DNA of 5,192 bases from Rhodospirillales bacterium (lineage in GTDB: Bacteria; Pseudomonadota; Alphaproteobacteria; Rhodospirillales; Casp-alpha2): contig JABJOR010000580.1 in the NCBI GenBank assembly GCA_018664265.1, positions 1 to 5,192 on the forward strand. The letters run 5' to 3'. The notes beneath the pieces were generated by a model. The model did not search any database, was not told where the DNA came from, and was given only the letters and a program-made list of their open reading frames with translations. This document shows, in pieces, positions 1 to 5,192 of the stretch. The translations under genes and the position numbers were made by a program. The stretch's first letter is position 1, and each line of letters begins with the position of its first letter.

Positions 1-1696
1 CTTCAAGGGCAATCATGCGCGCAGCGAAATCTGTTGAAAGTGTACTGAGGGCGTCCCGGTCAACGATAATCCCGGTGCGTTCCATACGCTCCAGAATTGG
101 TATCAACGGGCGTTCCAGGGTTTCATAGACAGTCACCAGACTGTCTTCCACCAGACGGGGTTTAAGCATTTCATACAATCGTTGCGTAATGTCGGCATCT
201 TCGGCGGCATAATCCAGCGCCTTGTCCAAAGCCACCAGATCAAAGGTGATTTGCGACTTGCCTGATCCGACAACTTCCTTGAATTTAATGGTTTCCATAT
301 CAAGGTGGCGCAGCGCCATGGCGTCCATACCGTGGCTTCCAAGCCCAACGTCCAGCACATAAGACAACATCATCGTGTCATCGATCGATTCCATGGTGAC
401 ATCGTACCTTGATAAAACCTGCATATCGTACTTGATATTTTGCCCGATTTTCAAAATTGACGGGTCGGCAAGCATGGGTTTGAGCAAGGCAATTGCATCG
501 CTCAGGGGGATTTGTTCTATCTGGTCATCGCTCGATGCATCATCGCCTTCAAGATCACCAAACAGGGACGCCTGAACTTCGGCTTTACGGTGGGCAAGCG
601 GGATATAGCAGGCTTCGCCGGGGACACACGATAACGAAACACCGACCAGCTCTGCCTGCATGGAATCCAGCGATGTGGTTTCCGTATCAATGGTTACGCT
701 GCCATGCTGATATATTTTATCGACCCAGCCCTGTAAGGCAGCGATATCCTGAACCAGAGAATAGGATTTTTCGACTGTCTTTGGTTTTTCTGGTGAGGCC
801 TGTCCTGCATCGCCAGCTTCTGACGGGCTTGAAGCTTCCATACTGTTATCAAGCTTGTTTGCCAGTGTGCGGAAGGATTGCTCCAACAAGAACGCCAAAA
901 GCGTCTCTTTATTCGGCTTGGTCGTAACAAAGCTTTCCAATGTTGCCTCGGCCGGAACATCATTTTTTAAGGTCACCAGATCACGTGATACCCTGGCCAT
1001 ATCAGCTTCATTGATCAAGGATTCCCGGCGCTTGGGCTGTTTGATTTCGCCTGCGCGTTCCAGCAATGTATCGAGATCGCCGTACTCGTTAATCAACAAG
1101 GCCGCTGTTTTAATGCCAATGCCGCGCACGCCGGGCACATTGTCGCTGCTGTCACCTGCCAGCGCCTGTACATCAACCACCTTGTCCGGTGCGACACCGA
1201 ATTTTTCGATCACCTCATCATGGCTGATTTTGCGATTCTTCATGGCATCAAAGATTGAAATCTTATCTGTGACCAGTTGCATCATGTCCTTGTCGGACGT
1301 GACAATGGTGACATCGGCCCCGGCCTCCACAGCTTGGCGAGCGTAGGTGGCGATCAGATCATCGGCTTCGAAGCCTTCCATTTCGACACGGGCAATGTTC
1401 AAAGCGTCCGTGGCCTGACGCACCAGATCAAATTGTGGCACCAGTTCTTCAGGCGGGGCGTCTCTATTGGCTTTATACTCAGCATAGATATCATTACGGA
1501 AGGTCTTGCGTTTGGTATCAAAAATAACCGCAATATGGTCCGCGTCGGTATCTTCCACCAGCTTCATAACCATTTTGGTGAAGCCGAAGACCGCATTAAC
1601 CGGTGTGCCGTCGCCTCTGGTCATCGGCGGCAGGCCATAAAAAGCGCGGAAGATGAAGCCAGAGCCATCAATCAGGTATACGTGTTCAGGCTTCAT
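1..1696 (-). CDS. polA: DNA polymerase I, N-terminal 565 residues (partial, runs off left edge)
   Basis: Pol I fills gaps and removes RNA primers during replication and repair in the cytoplasm. Reading leftward from ATG at 1694-1696 gives an uninterrupted frame to base 1. The 5'-3' exonuclease domain spans about residues 4-280: LIDGSGF with D10, EGFEADD at 108-113, TSDKD at 133-137, and the helix-hairpin-helix part GDSSDNVPGVRGIGIKTAA around 181-199. A low-complexity S/E/P/A linker follows (about 284-310). The 3'-5' proofreading domain starts near 310 and appears catalytically intact: exo I DTETT (D337, E339), exo II NIKYD (N420, D424), exo III YAAED (Y496, D500). An acidic insert lies at about 379-396. 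The sequence stops just as the polymerase domain begins (ERMERTGIIVD at 536-546), so the polymerase motifs are off the window. AAGGAA sits 6 nt before the start. The gene is divergent from the ABC operon. Identification is very secure; intactness beyond the edge is unknown. Confidence 0.97.
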   Translation of the reverse strand, partial: MKPEHVYLIDGSGFIFRAFYGLPPMTRGDGTPVNAVFGFTKMVMKLVEDTDADHIAVIFDTKRKTFRNDIYAEYKANRDAPPEELVPQFDLVRQATDALNIARVEMEGFEADDLIATYARQAVEAGADVTIVTSDKDMMQLVTDKISIFDAMKNRKISHDEVIEKFGVAPDKVVDVQALAGDSSDNVPGVRGIGIKTAALLINEYGDLDTLLERAGEIKQPKRRESLINEADMARVSRDLVTLKNDVPAEATLESFVTTKPNKETLLAFLLEQSFRTLANKLDNSMEASSPSEAGDAGQASPEKPKTVEKSYSLVQDIAALQGWVDKIYQHGSVTIDTETTSLDSMQAELVGVSLSCVPGEACYIPLAHRKAEVQASLFGDLEGDDASSDDQIEQIPLSDAIALLKPMLADPSILKIGQNIKYDMQVLSRYDVTMESIDDTMMLSYVLDVGLGSHGMDAMALRHLDMETIKFKEVVGSGKSQITFDLVALDKALDYAAEDADITQRLYEMLKPRLVEDSLVTVYETLERPLIPILERMERTGIIVDRDALSTLSTDFAARMIALE

Positions 1697-1702
1697 TGTG
1701 TG

Positions 1703-1708
1703 TTCCTT
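1703..1708 (-). promoter_or_regulatory. Ribosome binding site of polA
   Basis: On the minus strand the sequence reads AAGGAA, followed by 6 nt and then ATG. This supports the chosen polA start, which also gives the canonical Pol I N-terminus (a short lead-in to LIDGSGF). Confidence 0.7.
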
Positions 1709-1736
1709 ATAAATGCGAATCAAATCTGGATTGTTG

Positions 1737-1764
1737 ATGATAGCGATTGGCGCATGACAATCAA
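1737..1764 (-). promoter_or_regulatory. polA: Possible sigma70-type promoter for polA
   Basis: On the minus strand TTGATT (1759-1764) is followed after 16 nt by TATCAT (1737-1742). These match the -35 box at 4 of 6 bases and the -10 box at 5 of 6. It would start transcription about 30-35 nt upstream of the polA ATG. The match is by eye only and the -35 region overlaps the opposite-strand candidate promoter, so this is tentative. Confidence 0.35.
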
Positions 1765-1782
1765 CGTCTGGATGGGTATACC
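1754..1782 (+). promoter_or_regulatory. Possible promoter for the ABC ATPase-hydrolase operon
   Basis: ATGACA (1754-1759, 5 of 6 to TTGACA) is followed by a 17-nt spacer and TATACC (1777-1782, 4 of 6 to TATAAT). Transcription would start about 25-30 nt before the ATG at 1817. An AT-rich alternative -10 (TAATAT, 1796-1801) lies too close to the start codon for a normal leader. A perfect 14-bp palindrome overlaps the proposed -10, which would suit a repressor site. Tentative. Confidence 0.35.
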
Positions 1783-1785
1783 CAT
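1772..1785. repeat. Perfect 14-bp palindrome in the divergent intergenic region
   Basis: ATGGGTATACCCAT is fully self-complementary and does not extend beyond 14 bp on either side. It lies between the divergent polA and ABC genes, over the candidate -10 of the ABC operon and just upstream of the candidate polA -35. That location fits an operator for a dimeric regulator. With no loop it is a DNA-level dyad rather than an RNA hairpin. Function is inferred from location only. Confidence 0.4.
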
Positions 1786-1816
1786 GATCAATATTTAATA
1801 TAAGAACCTGGACGTC

Positions 1817-2776
1817 ATGAACAATAGCCAACCTGTAAATGCGATCGAAGTTGAAGGCCTGAACAAGACCTATCGCGGCAACCGTCGTATAGGCCCAAAA
1901 CGGGCTTTGAAGGATGTCTCGCTGAATATTCCACGCGGTTCATTTTTTGGCCTGCTTGGTCCCAATGGTGCAGGTAAATCGACATTGATCAACATCCTCG
2001 CTGGATTGGTGGTCAAGACATCGGGCGACGCACAAATCTGGGGCTATGATATTGAAACCGATATGCGCGAAGCAAGGCGCTCTATCGGTATCGTGCCACA
2101 GGAACTCAACATTGATCCGTTCTTTACCCCTTACGAGCTGCTTGATCTGTATGCCGGGCTCTATGGTGTAGCAAAAAAAGACCGCCGCACGGATGACATT
2201 TTAAAAGCCGTTGGACTGGGCGATAAACGTAATGCCTATGCCCGCTCACTTTCAGGCGGCATGCGCAGGCGATTACTGGTTGGTAAAGCCTTGGTTCATG
2301 CACCGCGAATCCTGGTATTGGACGAGCCTACAGCAGGCGTCGATGTGGAATTACGTCGCCAGCTTTGGGATTATGTGCGCGAACTCAATGCAAATGGCAC
2401 AACCATTTTGCTGACCACCCATTATCTTCAGGAAGCCGAAGAACTATGCGATCAGATCGCCATCATCAATCATGGTCGGGTAATCAAAAATGCGTCAACT
2501 AAAGAGCTGATGAAGCATCTGGATTCAAAAGAAATGATTATTCAGGTAGACCGTGATCTTGATAGCCTGCCGACTGAGTTGGAAGATTATAACGTCGATC
2601 TTCGCAATCCCCGCGAGCTGGTTTTCAGCTACGCGCCCAGCACGACAAATTCCGGAGAAATTCTGTCTTCTGTTCAAAACGCTGGTATCAACATCGTTGA
2701 TGTTGCCACCCACGAAGCAGAACTGGAAGATGTCTTTCTAAGCCTGACCAGCGGTCCCGACACCGGAGACGATTAA
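1817..2776 (+). CDS. ABC-2 type transporter ATP-binding protein (YadG-like)
   Basis: Cytoplasmic ATPase subunit of an ABC exporter, 319 aa. All nucleotide-binding motifs are present: Walker A GPNGAGKST (48-56), Q-loop VPQE (Q95), signature LSGGM (145-149), Walker B ILVLDE (165-170), D-loop AGVD (173-176) and H-loop TTHY (H202). Residues about 235-319 form a C-terminal extension with a final ELEDVFLSL motif, as seen in the ABC-2/DRA-type ATPases. From memory, the run KTSG..WGYD, VPQELN and DEPTAGVDVELRR closely resembles E. coli YadG (about 308 aa), so a similar exporter ATPase is likely; the substrate is unknown. The start has only a weak ribosome site (TGGA at 1809-1812), but no better in-frame start precedes the conserved EVEGLNKTY region. 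The next gene overlaps by one base. The membrane permease expected next to such an ATPase (YadH-type) is absent here and must be supplied from elsewhere if the exporter is functional. Confidence 0.93.
   Translation: MNNSQPVNAIEVEGLNKTYRGNRRIGPKRALKDVSLNIPRGSFFGLLGPNGAGKSTLINILAGLVVKTSGDAQIWGYDIETDMREARRSIGIVPQELNIDPFFTPYELLDLYAGLYGVAKKDRRTDDILKAVGLGDKRNAYARSLSGGMRRRLLVGKALVHAPRILVLDEPTAGVDVELRRQLWDYVRELNANGTTILLTTHYLQEAEELCDQIAIINHGRVIKNASTKELMKHLDSKEMIIQVDRDLDSLPTELEDYNVDLRNPRELVFSYAPSTTNSGEILSSVQNAGINIVDVATHEAELEDVFLSLTSGPDTGDD
2765..2769 (+). promoter_or_regulatory. Ribosome binding site of the hydrolase gene, inside the ABC gene
   Basis: GGAGA lies 6 nt before the ATG at 2776, within the last codons of the ABC ATPase gene. 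With the TAATG stop-start junction it fixes the hydrolase start and indicates coupled translation of one transcript. Confidence 0.7.
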
Positions 2777-3804
2777 TGCTCACGAGGCGACACTCCGCGT
2801 TTTTTCTGTTGAGCCTCTTTGTCTTGGTGAGTTTTTCTGTCGGCTGTTCACCCATCATTAAAGCCCCCGGCCCTGCTATTCAAATGCCTGAATTTCATGC
2901 GGAGAATAATCATCTGGTTATGGCAGACGGCGTGACCTTGCCTCTGTACACCTGGAAAGCAGAAAGACCGGAAGCTGTCGTTCTGGCCCTGCATGGTTTT
3001 AACGATTACGGCACATTCTTTGAAAAATTTGCAGGATACCTTAACCAGCATAACGTAGCCGCCTACAGCTATGACCAACGCGGCTTTGGTGCCTCGCCAG
3101 ATACCGGGTACTGGGCCGGGCGCGCTGCGTATATTAGCGATGCCAAAGCAGCACTTGATCTCATCCGAGCTCGCCATCCGGGTATTCCGATTTTTTGTTT
3201 TGGTGAAAGCATGGGCGGAGCCGTCTTGTTGGCGGCTGCCAGCGAAGATGGGCAAGCGCCTTTGCAGACAGACGGTATTATTCTGGCGGCTCCGGCGATT
3301 TGGGGACGAGAGACCATGTCGTGGTATCAAACGTTGGCGTTGTGGTTTGCGGCGCACACCATGCCGGGGATGACCCTGAGTGGAGAAGGGCTGGATATCT
3401 GGCCTTCGGATAATATCGAGATGCTGCGCGCACTGAACCGTGACCCCTTGATTATCAAAGATACCCGGATTGATACAATCTGGGGCTTGGTTAATTTGAT
3501 GGACACGGCACTCGATAGCGCCACTGACTTCCATGCACGGTCGCTTATCTTGTATGGCGAGCGCGATGAGATTATTGAAAAACAACCGACGCAAATCATG
3601 CTTGCACGATTGCCGAATTCTCCAAAGGAAAAACGCACAATAGCGACCTATGAGAACGGCTATCATATGTTGATACGTGATCTGAAAGCACAAATTGTTT
3701 GGGATGATATCCTGGTCTGGATCAAAAACCCTGACACACTAGCCTTGCCTTCTGGCAGTGAAATCCGCGTAAAAGATTTTATTACAGAGATAGAAACAAA
3801 TTAA
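2776..3804 (+). CDS. Lipoprotein alpha/beta-hydrolase (monoacylglycerol lipase / lysophospholipase-like)
   Basis: Predicted serine esterase or lipase anchored to the envelope by a lipid, 342 aa. The N-terminus has RR at 4-5, a hydrophobic core (about 9-23) and a lipobox FSVG-C with the modifiable cysteine at C24. The -3 residue is Ser, so the match is to the relaxed lipobox. The catalytic domain runs from about 45 to 318: ALHGFNDYG (71-79, oxyanion region), YDQRGFG (99-105), nucleophile elbow GESMGG with S145, acid in YGERDE (D264) and histidine in NGYHML (H297). The YDQRGFG and GESMGG combination is typical of the Hydrolase_4 (monoglyceride lipase/PldB-type) group, which cleaves acylglycerols or lysophospholipids. 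The true substrate is not shown by the sequence. It overlaps the ABC ATPase stop by one base, so the two are almost certainly one operon, suggesting a shared role in envelope lipid handling (inference). A bromoperoxidase-like or other esterase activity is the main alternative. Confidence 0.92.
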   Translation: MLTRRHSAFFLLSLFVLVSFSVGCSPIIKAPGPAIQMPEFHAENNHLVMADGVTLPLYTWKAERPEAVVLALHGFNDYGTFFEKFAGYLNQHNVAAYSYDQRGFGASPDTGYWAGRAAYISDAKAALDLIRARHPGIPIFCFGESMGGAVLLAAASEDGQAPLQTDGIILAAPAIWGRETMSWYQTLALWFAAHTMPGMTLSGEGLDIWPSDNIEMLRALNRDPLIIKDTRIDTIWGLVNLMDTALDSATDFHARSLILYGERDEIIEKQPTQIMLARLPNSPKEKRTIATYENGYHMLIRDLKAQIVWDDILVWIKNPDTLALPSGSEIRVKDFITEIETN

Positions 3805-3810
3805 TTAATT
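3799..3810. repeat. AT-only 12-bp palindrome at the end of the hydrolase gene
   Basis: AATTAATTAATT spans the hydrolase stop codon. It is self-complementary but has no GC stem or following T-run, so it is not a convincing terminator. No clear intrinsic terminator is visible between the hydrolase and the broken gene at 3878. Confidence 0.3.
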
Positions 3811-3877
3811 GCTCTAATTTTATATCTGGCGTCATAATTACAAAAAAATTGCTGCTCTGAGAAAAGGTTATAATTCC

Positions 3878-4171
3878 ATGTCGGATAAATTAGACAAAGT
3901 TCTATAATTCCAACAAAAAAGTGACCCCGCTCTTGATGCAGAGCTGGACATAGATGAACTTGTAGAATCAGAAAACAACCACTGACTTGCCGTCAAGTAA
4001 ACCAAAGTTGCTTTTTGGCGCTGGTCATTCATCAAGCAAGAAATAACACACTGGTCCGATGAATATAAAAAAATTGATGCCTTCGATGCCGACAAACAAA
4101 AAACCGATACATTCTGGGCAGCAAGTAAAAAACGCCAACAGACCCTTGCACACCCCGCCCCCAGAGCGTAA
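3878..4171 (+). pseudogene. Small broken gene of unknown function with three in-frame stop codons
   Basis: One reading frame from ATG (3878) to TAA (4169-4171) gives a 97-codon protein-like sequence interrupted by TAA (codon 10), TGA (codon 36) and TAA (codon 41), with no frameshift needed. The product would be hydrophilic and charged: MSDKLDKVL at the start, ALDAELDIDELVES in the middle and, after the last stop, a 56-residue open part including TKVAFWRWSFIKQE and WSDEYKKIDAFDADKQK. It has no signal peptide or membrane segment. AAAAGG lies 10 nt before the ATG and a perfect TATAAT (3869-3874) is just upstream. Each stop is one C-to-T change from a sense codon (CAA, CGA, CAA), which fits point-mutation decay. 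I do not recognise the family. The opposite strand is also open over this stretch, but its translation is Cys- and Ser-rich and less protein-like. It could be a remnant of an earlier insertion beside the tRNA. Confidence 0.5.
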
Positions 4172-4206
4172 GTTCCCCACCACAAACGATAGCCGCTACC
4201 CTATAT

Positions 4207-4290
<84 letters not shown>

Positions 4291-4300
4291 CAGTAAAATC

Positions 4301-4346
4301 AATGCATTATCCTGAATTATCTCAGGGTAGTGCATTGGTTATTTTT
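4301..4346 (+). terminator. Intrinsic terminator after tRNA-Arg
   Basis: A 15-bp stem (4301-4315 with 4322-4336) closes a 6-nt ATTATC loop and is followed by TTATTTTT (4339-4346). Two of the 15 pairs are T:G, which are G-U wobbles in the plus-strand RNA but A-C mismatches in a minus-strand RNA. The structure is therefore best suited to ending transcription from the tRNA side. It may act weakly for the convergent minus-strand genes, as TTTT also flanks it on that side. A 7-T run directly after the tRNA CCA (4284-4290) may assist. Confidence 0.7.
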
Positions 4347-4347
4347 G

Positions 4348-4371
4348 AGTGTGTCCCCTAGTGTGTCCCCA
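4348..4371 (+). repeat. Tandem 12-bp direct repeat with TGTGTCCCC core (two copies; third partial copy at 4410)
   Basis: AGTGTGTCCCCT (4348-4359) is followed immediately by AGTGTGTCCCCA (4360-4371), differing only in the last base. A shorter copy, TATGTCCCCA (4410-4419), lies 38 bp further on and overlaps the stop codon of the minus-strand gene. Spaced short direct repeats near an integration site resemble arm-type sites bound by tyrosine integrases or excisionases, but a regulator-binding function is also possible. The 10-mer GTGTGTCCCC also occurs, inverted, inside polA (620-629), where codons explain it. Confidence 0.5.
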
Positions 4372-4408
4372 AAACTATATTTTAGAGCGAGACACTATTC
4401 ATTTTTCG

Positions 4409-4744
4409 TTATGTCCCCATTGCCTCTCGGTAAGCTTTCCCCCACGTTATCCAGACTTGAACCTGCTCAAGAATAACATAGTCGGAATATCCAACACTTT
4501 TAAAGCCATCAACCCTCCCTCGCCTTATCCCTTCTTTCCGTAATCTCAAGTGTTCTGAGAGCCAAGCATCATCACCGATGACGGTGCAAGCCTTAAAAAA
4601 TGACGCAAGGTCTGGGTCTTCATTCAATATCTTCCAGCGATTATTTGAGCAATCCCCCCGTGGGTATCTGTAGCTATCTTCAAAAAGCATGCGAACACTC
4701 ATTGCCAAACGTGACTGCTCTTTTGTTAATTCTTTCTTTCTCAT
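4409..4744 (-). CDS. Unknown 111-aa protein coupled to the ArdC-like gene
   Basis: I do not recognise this family. The product is 111 aa, soluble (no signal peptide or membrane segment), with a very basic and hydrophilic N-terminus (MRKKELTKEQSRLA) and a stretch of basic residues at about 66-77 (LRLRKEGIRRGR). Aromatic residues are frequent (YRYPRGD at 25-31, W37, W61, and VWITWGKAY at 97-105). Its ATG overlaps the stop of the upstream ArdC-like gene as ATGA (4741-4744), and AAAGGA lies 8 nt before the start (plus-strand 4753-4758), inside the ArdC-like gene. Codon-level continuity, a good ribosome site and the 4-bp overlap make it a real gene. Its partner suggests a role in DNA transfer, antirestriction or regulation of the element, but this is inference. 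It ends 63 bp from the hairpin terminator and faces the tRNA. Confidence 0.8.
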   Translation of the reverse strand: MRKKELTKEQSRLAMSVRMLFEDSYRYPRGDCSNNRWKILNEDPDLASFFKACTVIGDDAWLSEHLRLRKEGIRRGRVDGFKSVGYSDYVILEQVQVWITWGKAYREAMGT

Positions 4745-5192
4745 AATGTTGGTCCTTTCGAATAGGTTGGCGCTTCAGGCGCAGGTGCCTCACCTTTAAA
4801 GTTAGCGATTGCATCTCTCATGTAATCTGGCATTTCTGGAGTTGGCTGGGTTGACATTAGGGGCTTCAAACCATTTGCAAGCCTATAATCTGGATGCCTT
4901 TGAAGACACCAGTCTGATATCTTTTGTGCATCTGCTGATGCCCGAAAGATTTCCTTGCTGTCAGATTTTAAAACATCAATCCAGGATTCTAAATATGATG
5001 CGTGGTTTTCCAAGTTTGGGGGGATGCCAAGCTCTTGAGCAAGAAATGCCGATGCCAGCTCTGCTCTAAGTTCCTCCATTGCATAAGCCTTACTGCCGAA
5101 TCGACCAGACAGGTTTCGGTCAAGTCTGCTTGTATGTCCTGTTGCATGTCCGAGCTCGTGCAAGGCTGTTGCTGACCAAGCTTGTTCTGAGC
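4741..5192 (-). CDS. ArdC-like protein, C-terminal zincin metallopeptidase domain (partial, 5' end off right edge)
   Basis: The frame is open to the right edge; the first full codon starts at 5190, giving 149 visible residues. A start at 5163 (TTG) would cut through the conserved SATALHELGHATGH segment, so the true start lies outside. The visible part has the zinc site HELGH (11-15 of the visible part) with HATGHTSRLDR after it, then a second conserved helix AMEELRAELASAFL (37-50) that would supply the third, glutamate, ligand. NHASYLESWIDVLK (62-75) and ADAQKISDWC (86-95) complete the domain. This pattern is that of the SprT-like/zincin metallopeptidase domain of ArdC, an antirestriction protein of conjugative plasmids and elements whose missing N-terminal part binds single-stranded DNA. 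A Pro/Ala-rich tail (about 112-149) follows the domain. It is co-transcribed with the 111-aa gene (ATGA overlap). ArdC-like assignment is strong; protease activity and target are not shown. Confidence 0.9.
   Translation of the reverse strand, partial: SEQAWSATALHELGHATGHTSRLDRNLSGRFGSKAYAMEELRAELASAFLAQELGIPPNLENHASYLESWIDVLKSDSKEIFRASADAQKISDWCLQRHPDYRLANGLKPLMSTQPTPEMPDYMRDAIANFKGEAPAPEAPTYSKGPTL
4753..4758 (-). promoter_or_regulatory. Ribosome binding site of the 111-aa gene
   Basis: AAGGA within AAAGGA on the minus strand lies 8 nt before the ATG at 4742-4744. It sits in the final codons of the ArdC-like gene and supports coupled translation. Confidence 0.65.

Noticed and set aside
620..629. 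GGGGACACAC, an inverted match to the repeat core near the tRNA
   Set aside because: It encodes conserved polA codons (C-V-P in the proofreading domain) and stands alone, so it is probably chance.
493..1346. Plus-strand open frames over the middle of polA (493-927 and 855-1346)
   Set aside because: polA is continuous on the other strand with all motifs; these are shadows.
1277..1798. Plus-strand open frame of 173 aa over the polA start
   Set aside because: It is antisense to conserved 5'-3' exonuclease codons of polA and runs into the promoter region; no ribosome site or motif.
2848..3693. Long minus-strand open frame (281 aa) opposite the hydrolase
   Set aside because: It lies wholly antisense to a gene with a complete catalytic triad and its translation has no family resemblance, so it is a codon-bias shadow.
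3869..3874. TATAAT as a -10 box for the tRNA or broken gene
   Set aside because: It is only 3 nt from the ATG at 3878 and has no -35 partner at normal spacing, so a promoter call was not made.
4146..4174. TTGCAC...TAAGTT as a promoter for tRNA-Arg
   Set aside because: Spacing is acceptable but the -10 match is poor (3 of 6), so it is not supported.
3868..4185. Minus-strand 105-aa open frame opposite the broken gene
   Set aside because: The translation is rich in Cys and Ser with a run of low-complexity Ser, no good ribosome site, and no recognisable motif. The plus-strand frame reads more like a protein despite its stops.
4348..4371. Start of a CRISPR array
   Set aside because: The two repeats are only 12 bp and directly adjacent with no spacer, so they cannot be CRISPR repeats.
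4349..4543. Plus-strand 64-aa open frame across the repeats and the 111-aa gene
   Set aside because: It starts in the TGTCCCC repeats, lacks a ribosome site and is antisense to a well-supported coupled gene.

Overview
The window looks like a chromosomal stretch of a Gram-negative proteobacterium, most likely an alphaproteobacterium. The support is a Pol I with all three proofreading motifs, a YadG-type ABC ATPase, a lipoprotein alpha/beta-hydrolase, and a tRNA-Arg with encoded CCA. The taxonomic call is inference from protein style. No marker gene here fixes the genus.

Layout. Positions 1-1696 (minus) hold the N-terminal 565 codons of polA, which runs off the left edge. A 120-bp divergent intergenic region (1697-1816) separates it from a plus-strand two-gene operon. 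The first gene is an ABC-2-type ATP-binding protein (1817-2776). It overlaps by one base (TAATG) an outer- or inner-membrane lipoprotein serine hydrolase of the monoacylglycerol lipase/lysophospholipase type (2776-3804). The usual membrane permease partner of such an ATPase is not next to it. From 3805 the sequence is AT-rich and contains a small broken gene (3878-4171), readable in one frame but interrupted by three stop codons. An intact tRNA-Arg(CCG) follows (4207-4283), then a strong hairpin terminator (4301-4346).

From the tRNA rightward the content changes to mobile-element type. There are three copies of a TGTCCCC motif. Two minus-strand genes then point at the tRNA: a 111-aa protein of unknown function, translationally coupled (4-bp ATGA overlap) to the C-terminal zincin metallopeptidase part of an ArdC-like antirestriction/ssDNA-binding protein that runs off the right edge. 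The simplest reading is that the tRNA-Arg 3' end is the insertion point of an integrative element whose left margin lies at about 4207-4290. The integrase and the matching repeat would lie outside the window.

How the genes fit together: polA is housekeeping (replication and repair). The ABC ATPase and lipoprotein hydrolase are probably co-expressed in an envelope or lipid-related role. The ArdC-like gene and its small partner belong to an accessory module for DNA transfer or establishment. I see no clear, wholly new system. The least explained items are the unknown 111-aa partner of the ArdC-like protein, the TGTCCCC repeat cluster and the broken gene beside the tRNA.
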